DNA of 54,129 nucleotides from Xylaria sp. FL1777. Its lineage: Eukaryota; Ascomycota; Sordariomycetes; Xylariales; Xylariaceae. The stretch covers positions 1-54,129 of the forward strand of contig MU400761.1 of NCBI GenBank assembly GCA_022578965.1, written 5' to 3'. The translations under genes were made by a program, and so were the position numbers. The notes beneath the pieces were generated by a model that was given only the letters and a program-made list of their open reading frames with translations, made no database searches and was not told the origin of the DNA. Below, one piece after another: positions 24,807 to 36,289 of the stretch (its first letter is position 1; each line of letters starts with the position of its first letter).

Positions 24807-25271
24807 ATATACTAAATTTAACATTAGTAGAATTTTCTGCTTTATTTTTTTTTTTTCTATAAATTTAAAAGCTAAGCAACGTATTACTACAAAAGCTTAA
24901 TAATAGCTAGCATTTTTAGCACTAAGAAATAAATTAACAAAAAGTAAAAAACAAAAAAAAAAAGCAAATATAAGCAATATTATAGCTAATCTTTTTAAAG
25001 CACTAAAAGCTTTTATTAGTATACGTATATTAAACATTACAAAAAAAAAAAGTATAAAAAAAGGTAATATAGTTAACGCTTTATTAAAAGCTAAAGCTTT
25101 TTGCAGTAAATCTAGCAATAAAAGCAGTTTGCGCTATTATTAATACTTTAGTATTTTAAAATAAATTAGAAAATGTTTAGCTAACTGTTTAGTTAACTAC
25201 TTAATTAACTGCTTAATTAACTATTTAGTTAATTACTTAGCTAACTGCTTAGCTAACTGCTTAGCTAGCTT
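24807..25271 (-). pseudogene. Decayed reading frame with QLAK tetrapeptide repeat
   Basis: Read on the minus strand, the 12-bp repeat at 25176-25271 encodes eight tetrapeptides of type Q-L-A-K, with TAA/TAG in place of CAA/CAG in several units. The same frame runs on through one TAA-TAA-TAG cluster into a 73-codon open stretch (25118-24897, with LLQKALAFNKAL). It passes a single TAA at 24897-24899, then reads AFVVIRCLAFKF and KQKILLMLNLVY before three more TAA/TAG codons near 24800. All interruptions are TAA or TAG, compatible with loss of Gln codons. The protein is not recognisable and no start is assigned. Confidence 0.4.
25176..25271. repeat. 12-bp tandem repeat, eight units
   Basis: Consensus YTTAGCTAACTG; units differ only by transitions (AGCTAACTG, AGTTAACTA, AATTAACTG, AGCTAGCTT). 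It is in frame with the minus-strand remnant 24807-25271, so it is probably a former coding repeat. Confidence 0.9.
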
Positions 25272-28200
25272 TATAATTTACTAGTAAAAAACAAAAATAG
25301 CTATTATAAAGTTCTTTTAATATAAACTTGTTATCTTTTATAGAAAAAAAGCAGCAAAATTGTTTTTTTAAAAAGAATTAAGCATAAAAATCAACTTTTA
25401 ATTAAGTTAAAAATTTAAAAAACATTAATATAGTTAATATTAACAATTATAATACTAGTAGCACTAATAAAAATATAATTATTAATAAGTTAAAAGCTTA
25501 GCTAACAAAAAAACTTAAATTACGCAAAAACAAAAATAAAGCATAACTAAAATATACTTTTTTTTAACTAGGTTTAACTAAACAAAAAAGCTATTTATTA
25601 AAAGCTTAATGTTTTTAACTAGCAGCGGCTTTTTTTATAAAGCTTAAAAAAGCTTTAAAACTAACTAAAAACCTTTAATTTATGTTTATGCAAAAGCAAA
25701 TAACATTTAAAGAAAAAAAGATTTATATTAAATAATATAACTATATATAAAATACTAGTAAGTTTAAAAATGCTATACTTATGCTTATTATAATAGCTTA
25801 AAAACTTAATTTTTTTGCTATAAATACAAACGTAAAAAAACTTAAAACTACTTTTAAGCGTAGCTATGCTAAACTTATTAATAGTAATTTTAAGCTTTCT
25901 ATACTTTAAAATTTGCTATTTATGTTATTAGTATTTAAAAATAATAAAGCGCTATTATTATAGCAAGTTTTAAATAAACTAAATAAGCTAATTATTGTTA
26001 AATTAGCTTTATTTAATAATAAAACTTTTATAAGCTTTATATTTAACTTAAGCAATAATAAAATTTCTGTAAAGCAAACTATATTAACTTATAGTAAAAG
26101 CTAAGTATTAAGCTTTAACATTATATATATATATTATAGTTATAAATAAAATAAAATAAACTTAGTATTTTAATACTATAATTACTATATATATATATAG
26201 CTAAGCTATAGCTGCTTATATTAAAGCAAAAAACAAAGTAGCTTATAAACTAAACATAATTAAGCATAATTTAGCTTTACAAAAAGTATTACTTTTTATA
26301 AGATTTAATATTTAAACAAGTATTAAAATTTTTAGTAACTTTTAATTATTACTTGTTAAACGTAAAAATAAAGTTTTGCTTAAAAATAATCTAAATGTTT
26401 TAATACTAAGTATATGCTTTAGCTTTAATTTAGCTTAAAAAATTAAAATAAAAAAAAAGTTTTTATATATATTATATTACTTAGAATTAATAGCTTTAAA
26501 AAGCTATACTAAAAGCAATTTAATTTTTTATATAAGTAAAAACTATATTAAAGCTAAATAAAAACGTTTTTGCTAACTATTTACTACTATATTTTATACT
26601 TTTTTTTTAGTTAATTATATTAAACATTACTGCTTAAAAATTATGTTGCTTAATTTTTATTTAATATTGTTGCTTTTGCTACTTATATTTTTGCTTGCTA
26701 TGCAAGCATAGCTTTTTGTTATTTAGATTGCACGCTAGCAATTTATAAACAAATCTTTTTTAAGCTAGTTTTAAAGCTTTAGCATATTAATAATAGTCTA
26801 TAATCTTGTTTTTTGTATAATTGCTAGCATAATTCTTTTTAATAAGTAATTTTTTAAGCAAATAGTATTTTTGTTTGTTAAATTGTTAGTTATTTGCTTA
26901 CGCAGCATTTTTATAGCAACATTAATATATAGTTAAGTTTAAGTTAGCTTTATTATAAATTATATAAAGCAATAAATAAAGGCGTTTTTAGCTAGCTTAC
27001 GCGCTTAAATAACTTTTAAGCATTTTATTACTTAAGCTAAATAATTGCTTTAATAAAAAGAATATTTAGCTGCTTTTTTTTTGGTTTACATAAAGCATAA
27101 GTTTGCTTTATTTTTAATATGTTTTAAAAATTTGCACTAGCTATATTTTTGCTTGTTTTTGCATATATTAACTTAGTAGCTTTATTTTTAGCAGTTATAA
27201 CATTAAGTTATTACTACATTTATAAAATAAAAAGCTACTTAAAAGTAGCAATAGTTTTAAAAAAGTTTTTTAGTATATGCTATATTTGCATTTTTTGCAG
27301 TTATAACTTTAATATATACTAAGCATGTTTTTTGCTTATACTATAGCAAGCAAAATAAAAAAAACAGCTTTTTAATCTTTAGCCCTTAGTTAGCTAGCTT
27401 AAATTAAGCTAGTATTTTTTTTTTTTTTATTTTTAGCACTAAAAGTTTTTATATAATTAACTTAAATATATACTTTAAGTAATATTTTTAATTTTTTTTA
27501 AATTAATTATTAATAATAAATAAATAAATATAGTAGTTAAAAAGCTTAGCTATACTTTATTAACTACTATTAAACTATAGTAAACTAATAAAACATTTAA
27601 TGTACTTTTTGCATTTTTATTAACTATATTAAAACTATAAGTATTAAAAGGGTTTATATAGCAGCAAAATATAAAAAAACTGCTTTTACTAAAGCATAAA
27701 AAATCTGTTTACTTTATAAAAAAAAATAATAAAAAGTTAGCTAGTATAATTAATAAATTATTTATTATTATTACTTATATAAATAATTGCTTTACAATTT
27801 TAAATATAAATAAAAGCATATAAGCACTTTTTAAAAAACTTTTTTTAATAACTTATTAAAAATAAAAATAAATATAAACAGTTTAAAAGCTTGTTAAGTT
27901 TAAGCATATAAAAGCAATTATTATTAGTTTTAGCAGTATTATTTAATATAATATGTTTTAATTGTTTGTTTTTAAAGCTAAAAAAACTATTTATTTTGCG
28001 TTTACTTGCTTATTTTTTTATTTCTTTTAATAAAAATAGCTGCTAATTATAGAAAAATTTTCGGCTAGCATAATAAAAGCTTTTTTACCTAAATATACTT
28101 TAGCTTTAAAAAATGTTACAGAAATTTTACAACAAAAAGTAATTAAACTACATTTAGTTGCATAAAAATATTTACTTTTAGTTTATTTAGCAAAATATTA

Positions 28201-28531
28201 CAACTAAAATTAGCTTAACATTAATTTTAAAAAGCTTAATAAAAATACTTTACTATAACATGTTATTTTTTTGTTATATGTTTTTTGCTAAGCTTATTTT
28301 TTTAAATTTTAAAAAAAGCCTATAGTATTAAAGCAGCTTACATATTTAAACAAAAAAAATAGTACAAAACTTGTTAAAAATTTAACTAAGCTTCGTTTTA
28401 CTAATTAAATATTATAAGATTTAAAACTAAAAAACAAACAAATTTATATGTTGCTGCTTTTCTTAAAAGTATTACAATTAATTAAATAATATAGCAGCTA
28501 GTATATTAATACTATAAATAAAAATTTTAAG

Positions 28532-28564
<33 letters not shown>

Positions 28565-30504
28565 TTAATAATTAAAAAAAAATAAATAAATATTTTAAAA
28601 AGCGAAAATTTATTAGTAAAAATAAAATTAGTTTAATCGATATTTTTAAAAATTTAAGCGAAAATTATTTTAGAATAAATATAAATTATTATAAAAAGCA
28701 TAGCATATATTAAGCATACTTATAATTTAGCTATAAAAGTATTTTTAAAAAGTAAAATAATTATTACGTAATAAAATAAATATTAATTATGTTATAAAAA
28801 AGCGCTTATTAACTAAACTAACTAATTTTTATAATAAAACAGCTATATAATTAGCGTTTATTTTATAAAGCTATAAAAAAAACTAGTACTAAAAGCATAA
28901 TAATTTCTTATGTTAAGTTTATTTAATAAAAGCTAAAAAAAATTTTAAGTATATAGCAAATAATAAAAAATTAAAAATATACGTTTTAACATTTAAATAC
29001 TAAAAAAAATAACCTTTTTTTATATAACTACTTTAGAAATATTTTTTAAAGTTAGTTTTAAGTTCTATATCTGTTTACTGCTATTTTTTACTATTTACTT
29101 TTATTATATTATACATTTTCTATGTTTTAGTTTATATAAACATTTTTTTGCTTTTAAGTGCTTATATAGTTTTATTTTTTAAACTTGCTTTAGTTTATTT
29201 TTTAATTAAAACATTGTTTAAACATACATTAATTTTTAATTAGATTTATTATACTTATATAGCTATCTTTAGCATTTATTATTATTAATATACTTATTAC
29301 TACTAATAGCAGTAAATTTTAGTTTTTTATTTCTTGCATTTACTATTTTAGTATAAATAATACTTTTTTGCTTATATTATAAATTGTAGTTTTTATAGTT
29401 TTTTATTAAACATTTTATATTTTATAGTATTTTATTTATAGCGCGGACTTTATATATATGTTTACTTGTTTTATAACTATAGATTTATTTTTTAAAAAAA
29501 TAAAGTATTAATTACGTTTAGTTTTTTTTAATGTATAAATGTTGTTTATAGCGTAGCAAACAATATTAGCTTGCATTTTTGCTTTTTTTAAGCTAGTAAA
29601 TTAAATTTCTTTTATATAAAATAACATTAATTTATTACAAATAAAAGCTTTAAAAAAAAGATAGTTATTGCTAAACTTATAATATTAAAAAGTATTTTTT
29701 AAAACTAGATAAATTATAGCTTTATAAAAGCGCTAGCTTAAATACTTTTAAAAGAATAAATAGGTTTTTATTAATGTTTAGTAAAATATAAAACCTATAT
29801 TTTTTTTGCATTAGTAATAAGCTATAAATTTTATATAAACAAAAAAACAATAAAAATAATAAGCAAAAGTTTTGCAATAAAAAAAAAAAAGCGCTAAAAT
29901 AATACAAACAAAAAAACAACTAGAAAAATAACGTATATTATACATAAAACTTATTTTTGCTTTATAATAGTTAAAAAATATTATATAATTTAAAAACATC
30001 TTTATAAAAAAACTAAAATTAGTAATAATTTAACATAAAGTATTTTATATAAAGTATATAATAAGATTTTACTTTTTTTTAAAGCAATATTTCTTTAGTT
30101 TGCTGCTTATATTAATAATAATGCTACTAACATTAAAAATAGAGTTATTAGCAAAAAAAAGTTGTGCTTTTATATTTATTGCTTTATTAGTAATATAGCA
30201 TAAAATAATGCTTAAAAAAACACATAAGTTAAATATACATAAGCAATATAATAACAAGGCCTTTTTTAAAGAAATTAAGTATAAATAAAATAAAAAAAAA
30301 CAAACAAAGAAGCAAAAAAGCTTATAGCTATATAAGTTATATAAGCAGAAAATCTTATAAATAAAAGCGCTTACAACAAAAAAAACAAAAGTATATTAAA
30401 AAAGCTTACAATATATTAAAAAGTTTAAAAAGCTATAATAAAAATAATAGCTATAGTAAAAAAAAGCAAAAGAGCGTTAAGCTAGCTTATGTTAGTATAA
30501 ATTT
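25272..30504. other. AT-rich decayed non-coding stretch
   Basis: More than 5 kb with no supportable gene. It includes a pure A run (28534-28562) followed by a short part with TCGAT and AGCGAAAATT (about 28600-28670) that looks slightly less decayed. Minus-strand frames at 29722-30257 are short, overlapping and composition-driven. Confidence 0.55.
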
Positions 30505-30650
30505 CGGGAGAAAAAAAGAAAAAAAAAAAAAAAAAAAAAACAAAAGGAAAAAAAAAAAAAAAAAGGAAAAAAAAAAAAAAAAAAAAGGAAAAAAAAAAAA
30601 AATTAAATTAAAAAAAAATAAAAAAAAAAAAAAAAAAAACAATAAATGTT
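30505..30650. repeat. Polypurine A/G tract
   Basis: After TTTCGGGAG (30503-30511) the plus strand is nearly all purine for about 130 bases, A runs broken by GAAA, AGGAAA and GG. GG is rare elsewhere in the window, so this tract has either resisted decay or expanded after it. It abuts the 94-bp satellite. Confidence 0.75.
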
Positions 30651-30669
30651 TTTTTTTTTAATTAAGTTA

Positions 30670-31580
30670 AAAAAGTGCTTATGCTTTTTATAGTAATGCA
30701 TTTATATATTATATGCATAAAAAAAAAAGAAAAAATATATGCATTTTTTATTTAGTATATATATAAGCTATTTATATTTATTACTATAGTAAGTTTATAT
30801 AGTATTTACTTAAGTACTTATAAAAAAAAGTAGAAAATAATAAATATGCTTTTATTTGCGTTTATAATAAAGCTGCTTTTTTGCTTGCTATAGCAATACA
30901 TTTGCGTGTTATATATATAAAAAAAAAAAAACAGCTAATATACTTTTAATAGCGTACATAATAAAGTTGCTTTTGCTTTTTGTAGCAACATATGCATTTA
31001 TGTATTATATATATAAAAAAAAAAATAGCTAATGCACTTTTAATAGCATATATAATAAAGTTGCTTTTGCTTTTTGTAATAACGCATATATTTATGTGTT
31101 ATATATATAAAAAAGAAAATAGCCAATGTACTTTTAATAGTATGCGTAATAAAGTTACTTTTGCTTTTTATAGTAATATGTGCATTTATATATTATATAT
31201 ATAAAAAAAGAAATAGCTAATGTACTTTTAATAGCGTATGCAATAAAATTACTTTTGCTTTCTGTAGCAACGCATATATTTATATATTATATATATAAAA
31301 AAAGAAATAGCTAATGCATTTTTAATAACGTACATAATAAAGTTGCTTTTGCTTTTTGTAGCAACGCGTACATTTATGTGTTATATATATAAAAAAGAAA
31401 ACAGCTAATGTACTTTTAATAGCATGCGTAATAAAGTTACTTTTGCTTTTTGTAGCAACGCATATATTTATATATTATGTATATAAAAAAAAAAACAACT
31501 AATGTACTTTTAATAGTATATATAATAAAGTTGCTTTTGTTTTTTGTAATAATGCGTATATATATTATAAACTTATTGCT
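30670..31580. repeat. 94-bp minisatellite, about nine units
   Basis: ATAAAG or ATAAAA marks each unit at 30867, 30961, 31055, 31149, 31243, 31337, 31431 and 31525, an exact 94-bp period; a diverged unit begins near 30675. Each unit contains TTGCTTTTGCTTTTTGTAGC, a CGCATATATTTATGTGTTAT-like stretch and AATAGCTAATGYACTTTTAA. Units differ almost only by transitions. A 70-codon frame within it is a by-product of the repeat. Confidence 0.9.
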
Positions 31581-31649
31581 GCTTATTATAAATAAAAGTG
31601 CTTTTTTTATATAAGCTTTGCTTTTAAACCCTACAAAATATACTTTTTT

Positions 31650-31840
31650 TGTTCTTTAATAAAACAAACAGTACTAATTACTACGCGTTGCTTTTTAACT
31701 TTTTTGAACTTATTATTTGTTTTTTAATAAGCAAACAGTACTAATTATTATGCGTTGCTTTTTAACTTTTTTAAACTTATTATTTGTTTTTTAATAAGCA
31801 AATAGCGCTAATTATTATGTGTTGCTTTTTAACCTTTTTT
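31650..31840. repeat. 67-bp tandem repeat, about 2.8 units
   Basis: GTTGCTTTTTAACYTTTTT recurs at 31687, 31754 and 31821. Units share TTATTTGTTTTTTAATAAGC and AGTACTAATTA, and unit differences are transitions (CAGTACTAATTACTACGCG, TAGCGCTAATTATTATGTG). Confidence 0.85.
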
Positions 31841-32149
31841 ACTACATTTTTTGTTTTTAAATATGCATTAGTAATAAAAACAAGTCTTTTTTTTTTTTTT
31901 TTTAAAGACTTTTTTTTTAATCGAACTAATTTAATAAGTACTAAAAGATTAATGCTGCAGCATAAGTAAATAAAAAAAGAAAAAAAGAAAAAAAGTTCTT
32001 TTTTTTTTTTTTTAGTATTAATAAAAAGATATTTAAACAAAAAATAACTTTAAATCTTTTTATAAAAAACTATAAGCAATATAGTTTTTAGCATAACATT
32101 ATAGCTATATATAATAAGCATTAATAAAAGCTTATGTAAATATAAAGCA

Positions 32150-32480
32150 TTTGCTTATTTTATTTTTACTTTAGACTTTTTAGCGCTATAACTACTAAAA
32201 ATATAGTTAGTTTACTTAGCGCTAAAAAAATCTAAAAGTATACTAAGCAAATATAAAAGAAAATTTTTATTTTAAACTTTATTAATGCTTATAATACTGT
32301 TTAATAATTATAAGCACTTGTTTATTTTGCTTTTACTTTAGACTTTTTAGTGCTATAACTACTAAAAACATAGTTAGTTTATTTAGCGCTAAAAAAGTTT
32401 AAAAAGCATATTAAGTAAGTATAAAAAAGATTTTTACTTTAAACTTTATTAACGCTTATAATACTTTTTAATAACTATAC
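32150..32480. repeat. 167-bp duplicated palindromic element
   Basis: Two direct units (GACTTTTTAG at 32174 and 32341). Each contains a foldback: the left arm TTTAGACTTTTTAGCGCTA pairs with the right arm TTAGCGCTAAAAAAATCTAAA, and the outer flanks TATTTGCTTA and TAAGCAAATA also pair. In unit 1 the arms span roughly 32150-32188 and 32216-32255. This is the form expected of a small inverted-repeat (MITE-like) element that was duplicated in tandem. Confidence 0.75.
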
Positions 32481-32534
32481 TGCTAATGTTTAGATTTTTT
32501 TTATATAGCAATATTTATTACAGCTAAAAGCTCT

Positions 32535-32640
32535 TTTATATTATTAATATAAAATAGTTCTTTTTTTTTTTTATTACTAATATAAAGCAGTTTTCTTTTT
32601 TTTTTATTACGGATATAAAGCACGTTTTTTTTTTTAAGTT
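32535..32640. repeat. 33-bp tandem repeat, three units
   Basis: TATAAAATAG, TATAAAGCAG and TATAAAGCAC at 32548, 32581 and 32614, each followed by a T run and preceded by ATTAA, ACTAA or ACGGA. The third unit (ACGGATATAAAGCACG) is the least decayed. Confidence 0.75.
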
Positions 32641-34460
32641 AAATTTAATATATGCAATAAAAAAAAAACTCTAAAAAAACAACAAAAAATAAACGAATAT
32701 AAAACATACTATAGCTTAAAAGCTTTTAAATAAAAAAAAAGTAAAAAAAAGTTTAGTTTACTGCTATAGCAAAAAAAAAGTTAGCTTTGTTTTACTATTT
32801 AAACATATTATTATTATAAAAAAAAAAGAAAATAATTAAGTTTATAAAACAGCTTATAGTGTGTAATTTATATAAAAAAAGCTCCTAAGTAAAAATAATG
32901 TATATATACAAAAATGCATTAAAAAACAGGTATATATATATAATTACAGTTTATAACTATGTTTTTTGCTAATATTAATAAAAAAATATAACGTAAATAA
33001 AAGTTAAAACGTATGCTTGCTATAAGTACTGCTAGTTATATATAAATCGAAAAAAAAGCTAGATTTTTTAATTATAATTTTTTTTTATTTAAATATTAAA
33101 ACAATTTAAAGTTAGCGCTATAATGCAGTATTAAAACTTCTTTAATGCATAAAAAAAGCTAAAGTATAAAAATTATTGTTGTTTTATAAACTTTATTGCT
33201 TTAAAATTTATTGTTAAAGCATATATATTTTATAGTTTTTGTGCATTAAGAAAACACAAAAAATAAAATTATAAAAAAAAAATAACAAAAAAACATATAT
33301 TAAAACAAATAAATAAACTAAAATAAAATAAAATAAACAAAGCATAACTATGCTATAATTAAAACAAGTTTTTAAGTAAAAATAAAAAAAAAGCTATAAG
33401 TGTTTTATTACTTTTATATATATAAGTTATAAAAAGTGCTGCATGTATTAAAAATTATATGCTTATTTATATATGCTTAAAGATTTATTATAACAAGTAG
33501 TAATAAAAAGCAATTATTTTTTTTTTTTAAAGTAGATTTAAATTAACTTTTTATGCTTATGCTTGCTTTTATAAATAATTTTGCAAGTGTAAAAAAACTA
33601 TAAAAAAGGTTTCTATTATTATGTTTTATATATTATAGTTTTGTTTTTAAGCTTTTTTTATATTTTAGTTACGTTTAAAAAAGCAATATTTTATGCAAAA
33701 AGTTTTTTTAATATAGTTAAATTTTTACTTTTTTTTTATTTTATATTTTTTTTTTTTTACATTTTTTTTATTTTATATTTTTTTTATTTTATATTTTTTT
33801 TATTTTTTATCTTTTCTATCGATTTATTTATTTATTATATTTTTTATTCCTTTTTATTTTTAGATATTTTTACTTTTTATTTCTTTTATCTTTTATTTAT
33901 TTTCTTTTTTTTTTTTTATTGTATTTTTTATTTATTTTAATATAGTTTTTATAATTTTAACTTTTATATTAACCCTAAAACACAATTAAAAATACTTAGT
34001 TTTTACTAAATTTTATAGTATAAAAAAAGCATAATAGTATAAAAAGCTTTTTTTTTTTTGTTTTTAAAATAATAATTTTAACTAATAAACTTTATGTGTT
34101 ATAGTATTATATAATAATAATAAAGCTAATATTGCAGCTTTTTTTACTTATAAAAAAATCCTTTAGAACTTATGCTTTTAATTTTTTTTAAGTATTAATA
34201 TTTTTTTTGCTAAAATTTTATAACAATAATAATTATTTCTATAAAAAACTAACTGTTTAGCAATATTTTTTTTTACATATATAAAAGCAAACATTATTTT
34301 TATTAGTGCTATAATAGCTAACTTAATATGTTTAAAAAATTTCTGTTTTTATTAAATCTTTTGCTTAGCTTTATAAAAAATGCTAAAAATGCAAGTAATA
34401 ATTTAGTAGCTTATTTTTTAAGCAGTTTTATATAGCATAATGCTAATTTATTACTTATAA
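32641..34460. other. AT-rich stretch with T-rich block
   Basis: No gene seen. 33720-33940 is a T-rich block of TTTTATATTTTTTTTATTTT units that gives a 99-codon low-complexity frame (33641-33940), rejected as a gene. 32930-32945 holds a TATATATATATA run. Confidence 0.55.
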
Positions 34461-34710
34461 TACTTAAATATTTAAAACTTAAATATAGCTTAATTAGCTA
34501 TAGCTTAATTAAATATAACAAATAACTATATAAAGTTTTATATTAGCTTTTAAATAATAGCTTTAATTATTAGCACTATAAATAATAAAATAGCAAAAGT
34601 ATTTAAAACTTAAATATAGCTTAATTTATTATAGCAAACAATTATACGAAGTTTTATATTAGCTTTTAAAAAGTAGCTTTAATTATTAGTGCAATAAATA
34701 ATAAACTTTT
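34461..34710. repeat. 131-bp tandem duplication
   Basis: TTTAAAACTTAAATATAGCT at 34471 and 34602. Both units continue with TATAACAAATAACTATA/TATAGCAAACAATTATA, then AAGTTTTATATTAGCTTTTA and AGCTTTAATTATTAG. Differences are mostly transitions plus a short length change near the start. Confidence 0.8.
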
Positions 34711-35861
34711 TTAAAAAGCAACCTAAATAAAATAAAATATACTTAATAGTAAGCTTTATTTGCTTTAAAACAAATAATATATTAATTGCTAAAGCTTTTA
34801 ATAGTTTTTTTTTTAAAAGCAAAAATTTTTGCATTTTAAGCTATTGCTAAGCAATTTTTTTAAGCTTAGTACTTTTATTATAACAAGTAATACATTTTTG
34901 CTTTTTTTTTAGCTGCTAAAAAAAAGCGGAACATTATAGCTAATAATACAAACAATATATAAGCTAACGTTTTTTTTGCTAAAGCTTTGTTTTTTTAAGC
35001 TTTTAAGCTTACTTTTTTTGTTTAAAAAAGCAAAAGCTTAAACATACATTAAGCAAAGATTAAAAAAAACAATATTACTAACTTTAAGCTTTTTGTTTTT
35101 AAGTAAACCTAAAAAACTTGTTTAGCTATTAAAGCTACTGCTTAAAAAAGTAAAGCAATTTAAGCTTAAAAAAAAAAAAAAGAATTTGTATAAAATAAAA
35201 GCAAAAAAAATCACAAAAAAAAAAACAGCAAAATATTACGTAAAATTAAATATTAGCTTAATAAAACTATATGTTAAATGCATTTATATAAACTATAATT
35301 GTTTTTTTTAAGTATTTATATCTTTTTTAAAAAATATATTAGTAAACTTTTATAAAACTAAGCATAATAAAATAGTTGCAATAAAAAAAAATTACGTTTA
35401 AAATAAGTATAAAAAGCAATAATACATTTACTATATACTATAAAAATTATAATAAGTAAAAAAGCTATATATATTTTTAGTTATATATATAAGCTATATT
35501 ACTTTTATAACTAATAAATTTAATTATTATAGTTTTTAATGCAATATAAATAAAATTAAACTTTATATAGAAAATTTAATATTATATAAGTTATGTTTTA
35601 TAAATAATAATATAGCGCAAACTTTTTAAGTAAAAAATAAATAACACTATAAAAAACTTAAAAAAAAAGCAATGCTATATAAAGAACTAATAATTAGCAA
35701 TAATGCTATATAAACTACTTAAAGCAATACTATATAAATTTTTAAAAAAACAAATATTACTAAAGTAGTAATAATTTAAATTATTTTAGGTTATTTTTTT
35801 AATATATTAAATCTTTTTTAAAAATAACATTATTTTATATTAATTTTTATATACTTAAAAA
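34711..35861. other. AT-rich decayed non-coding stretch
   Basis: No gene or ordered repeat found. A short part around 34918-34930 retains AAAAAGCGGAAC. Confidence 0.5.
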
Positions 35862-36028
35862 TAAGCTAAAATATAGTTACTATATAATTTTAAATATTTT
35901 GTTTTTAATAGCTTTTATTAGTTTTGCTTTAGTTTTAAGTTTTATTATAGCTATTTATAATTACTAAAATTATAATTACTATTTATTTTTAGCTTTATAT
36001 TATTTATAACGTTTATTTCGTTTTTTTT

Positions 36029-36289
36029 TTGTTAGTTTTATTGCTATTAATTAGCTTTTTTGCTAGCTTATATTATATAATTAGCTTTATGTTTAACTTT
36101 TTGCATAATATTATATATTTTATAAAGATTTTTTTTATTAATATGCTTATTTTATATAGCAACTTAAATGCTAATATTAAGCTATTAGCTTTTAAGTTTT
36201 TTAGTTTAAGCTATACTAATAAATTAACAAAAAAAAATAGCAGTTTTATAGCATTAAAAAATATACTAAAGCAAAATATATATAGTTAA
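36029..36289 (+). pseudogene. R1 reading-frame remnant (copy b)
   Basis: An 86-codon open frame equivalent to 5808-6080 in copy a. Shared blocks include FKFFSLSY and KKNSSFIALKNILKQN; differences such as R/Y, A/I, S/N and T/I match C-to-T and G-to-A changes. Being open in both copies despite heavy decay makes a former coding origin plausible, though an A/T-rich frame without CAA, CAG or TGG codons would survive anyway. Confidence 0.4.

Noticed and set aside
29722..30257. Three minus-strand frames, two of them overlapping, of 62-65 codons
   Set aside because: Two overlap in different frames and all are F/Y/L/I rich; no support for any as a gene.
30670..31580. CRISPR array
   Set aside because: The units are contiguous 94-bp tandem copies without unique spacers.
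30992..32040. Open frames of 61-86 codons across the satellite cluster
   Set aside because: By-products of the 94-bp array and the neighbouring A/T runs, including opposite-strand frames over the same bases.
33641..33940. 99-codon plus-strand open frame
   Set aside because: Low-complexity TTTTATATTTT sequence giving almost only F, Y, I and L; no second copy and no motif.
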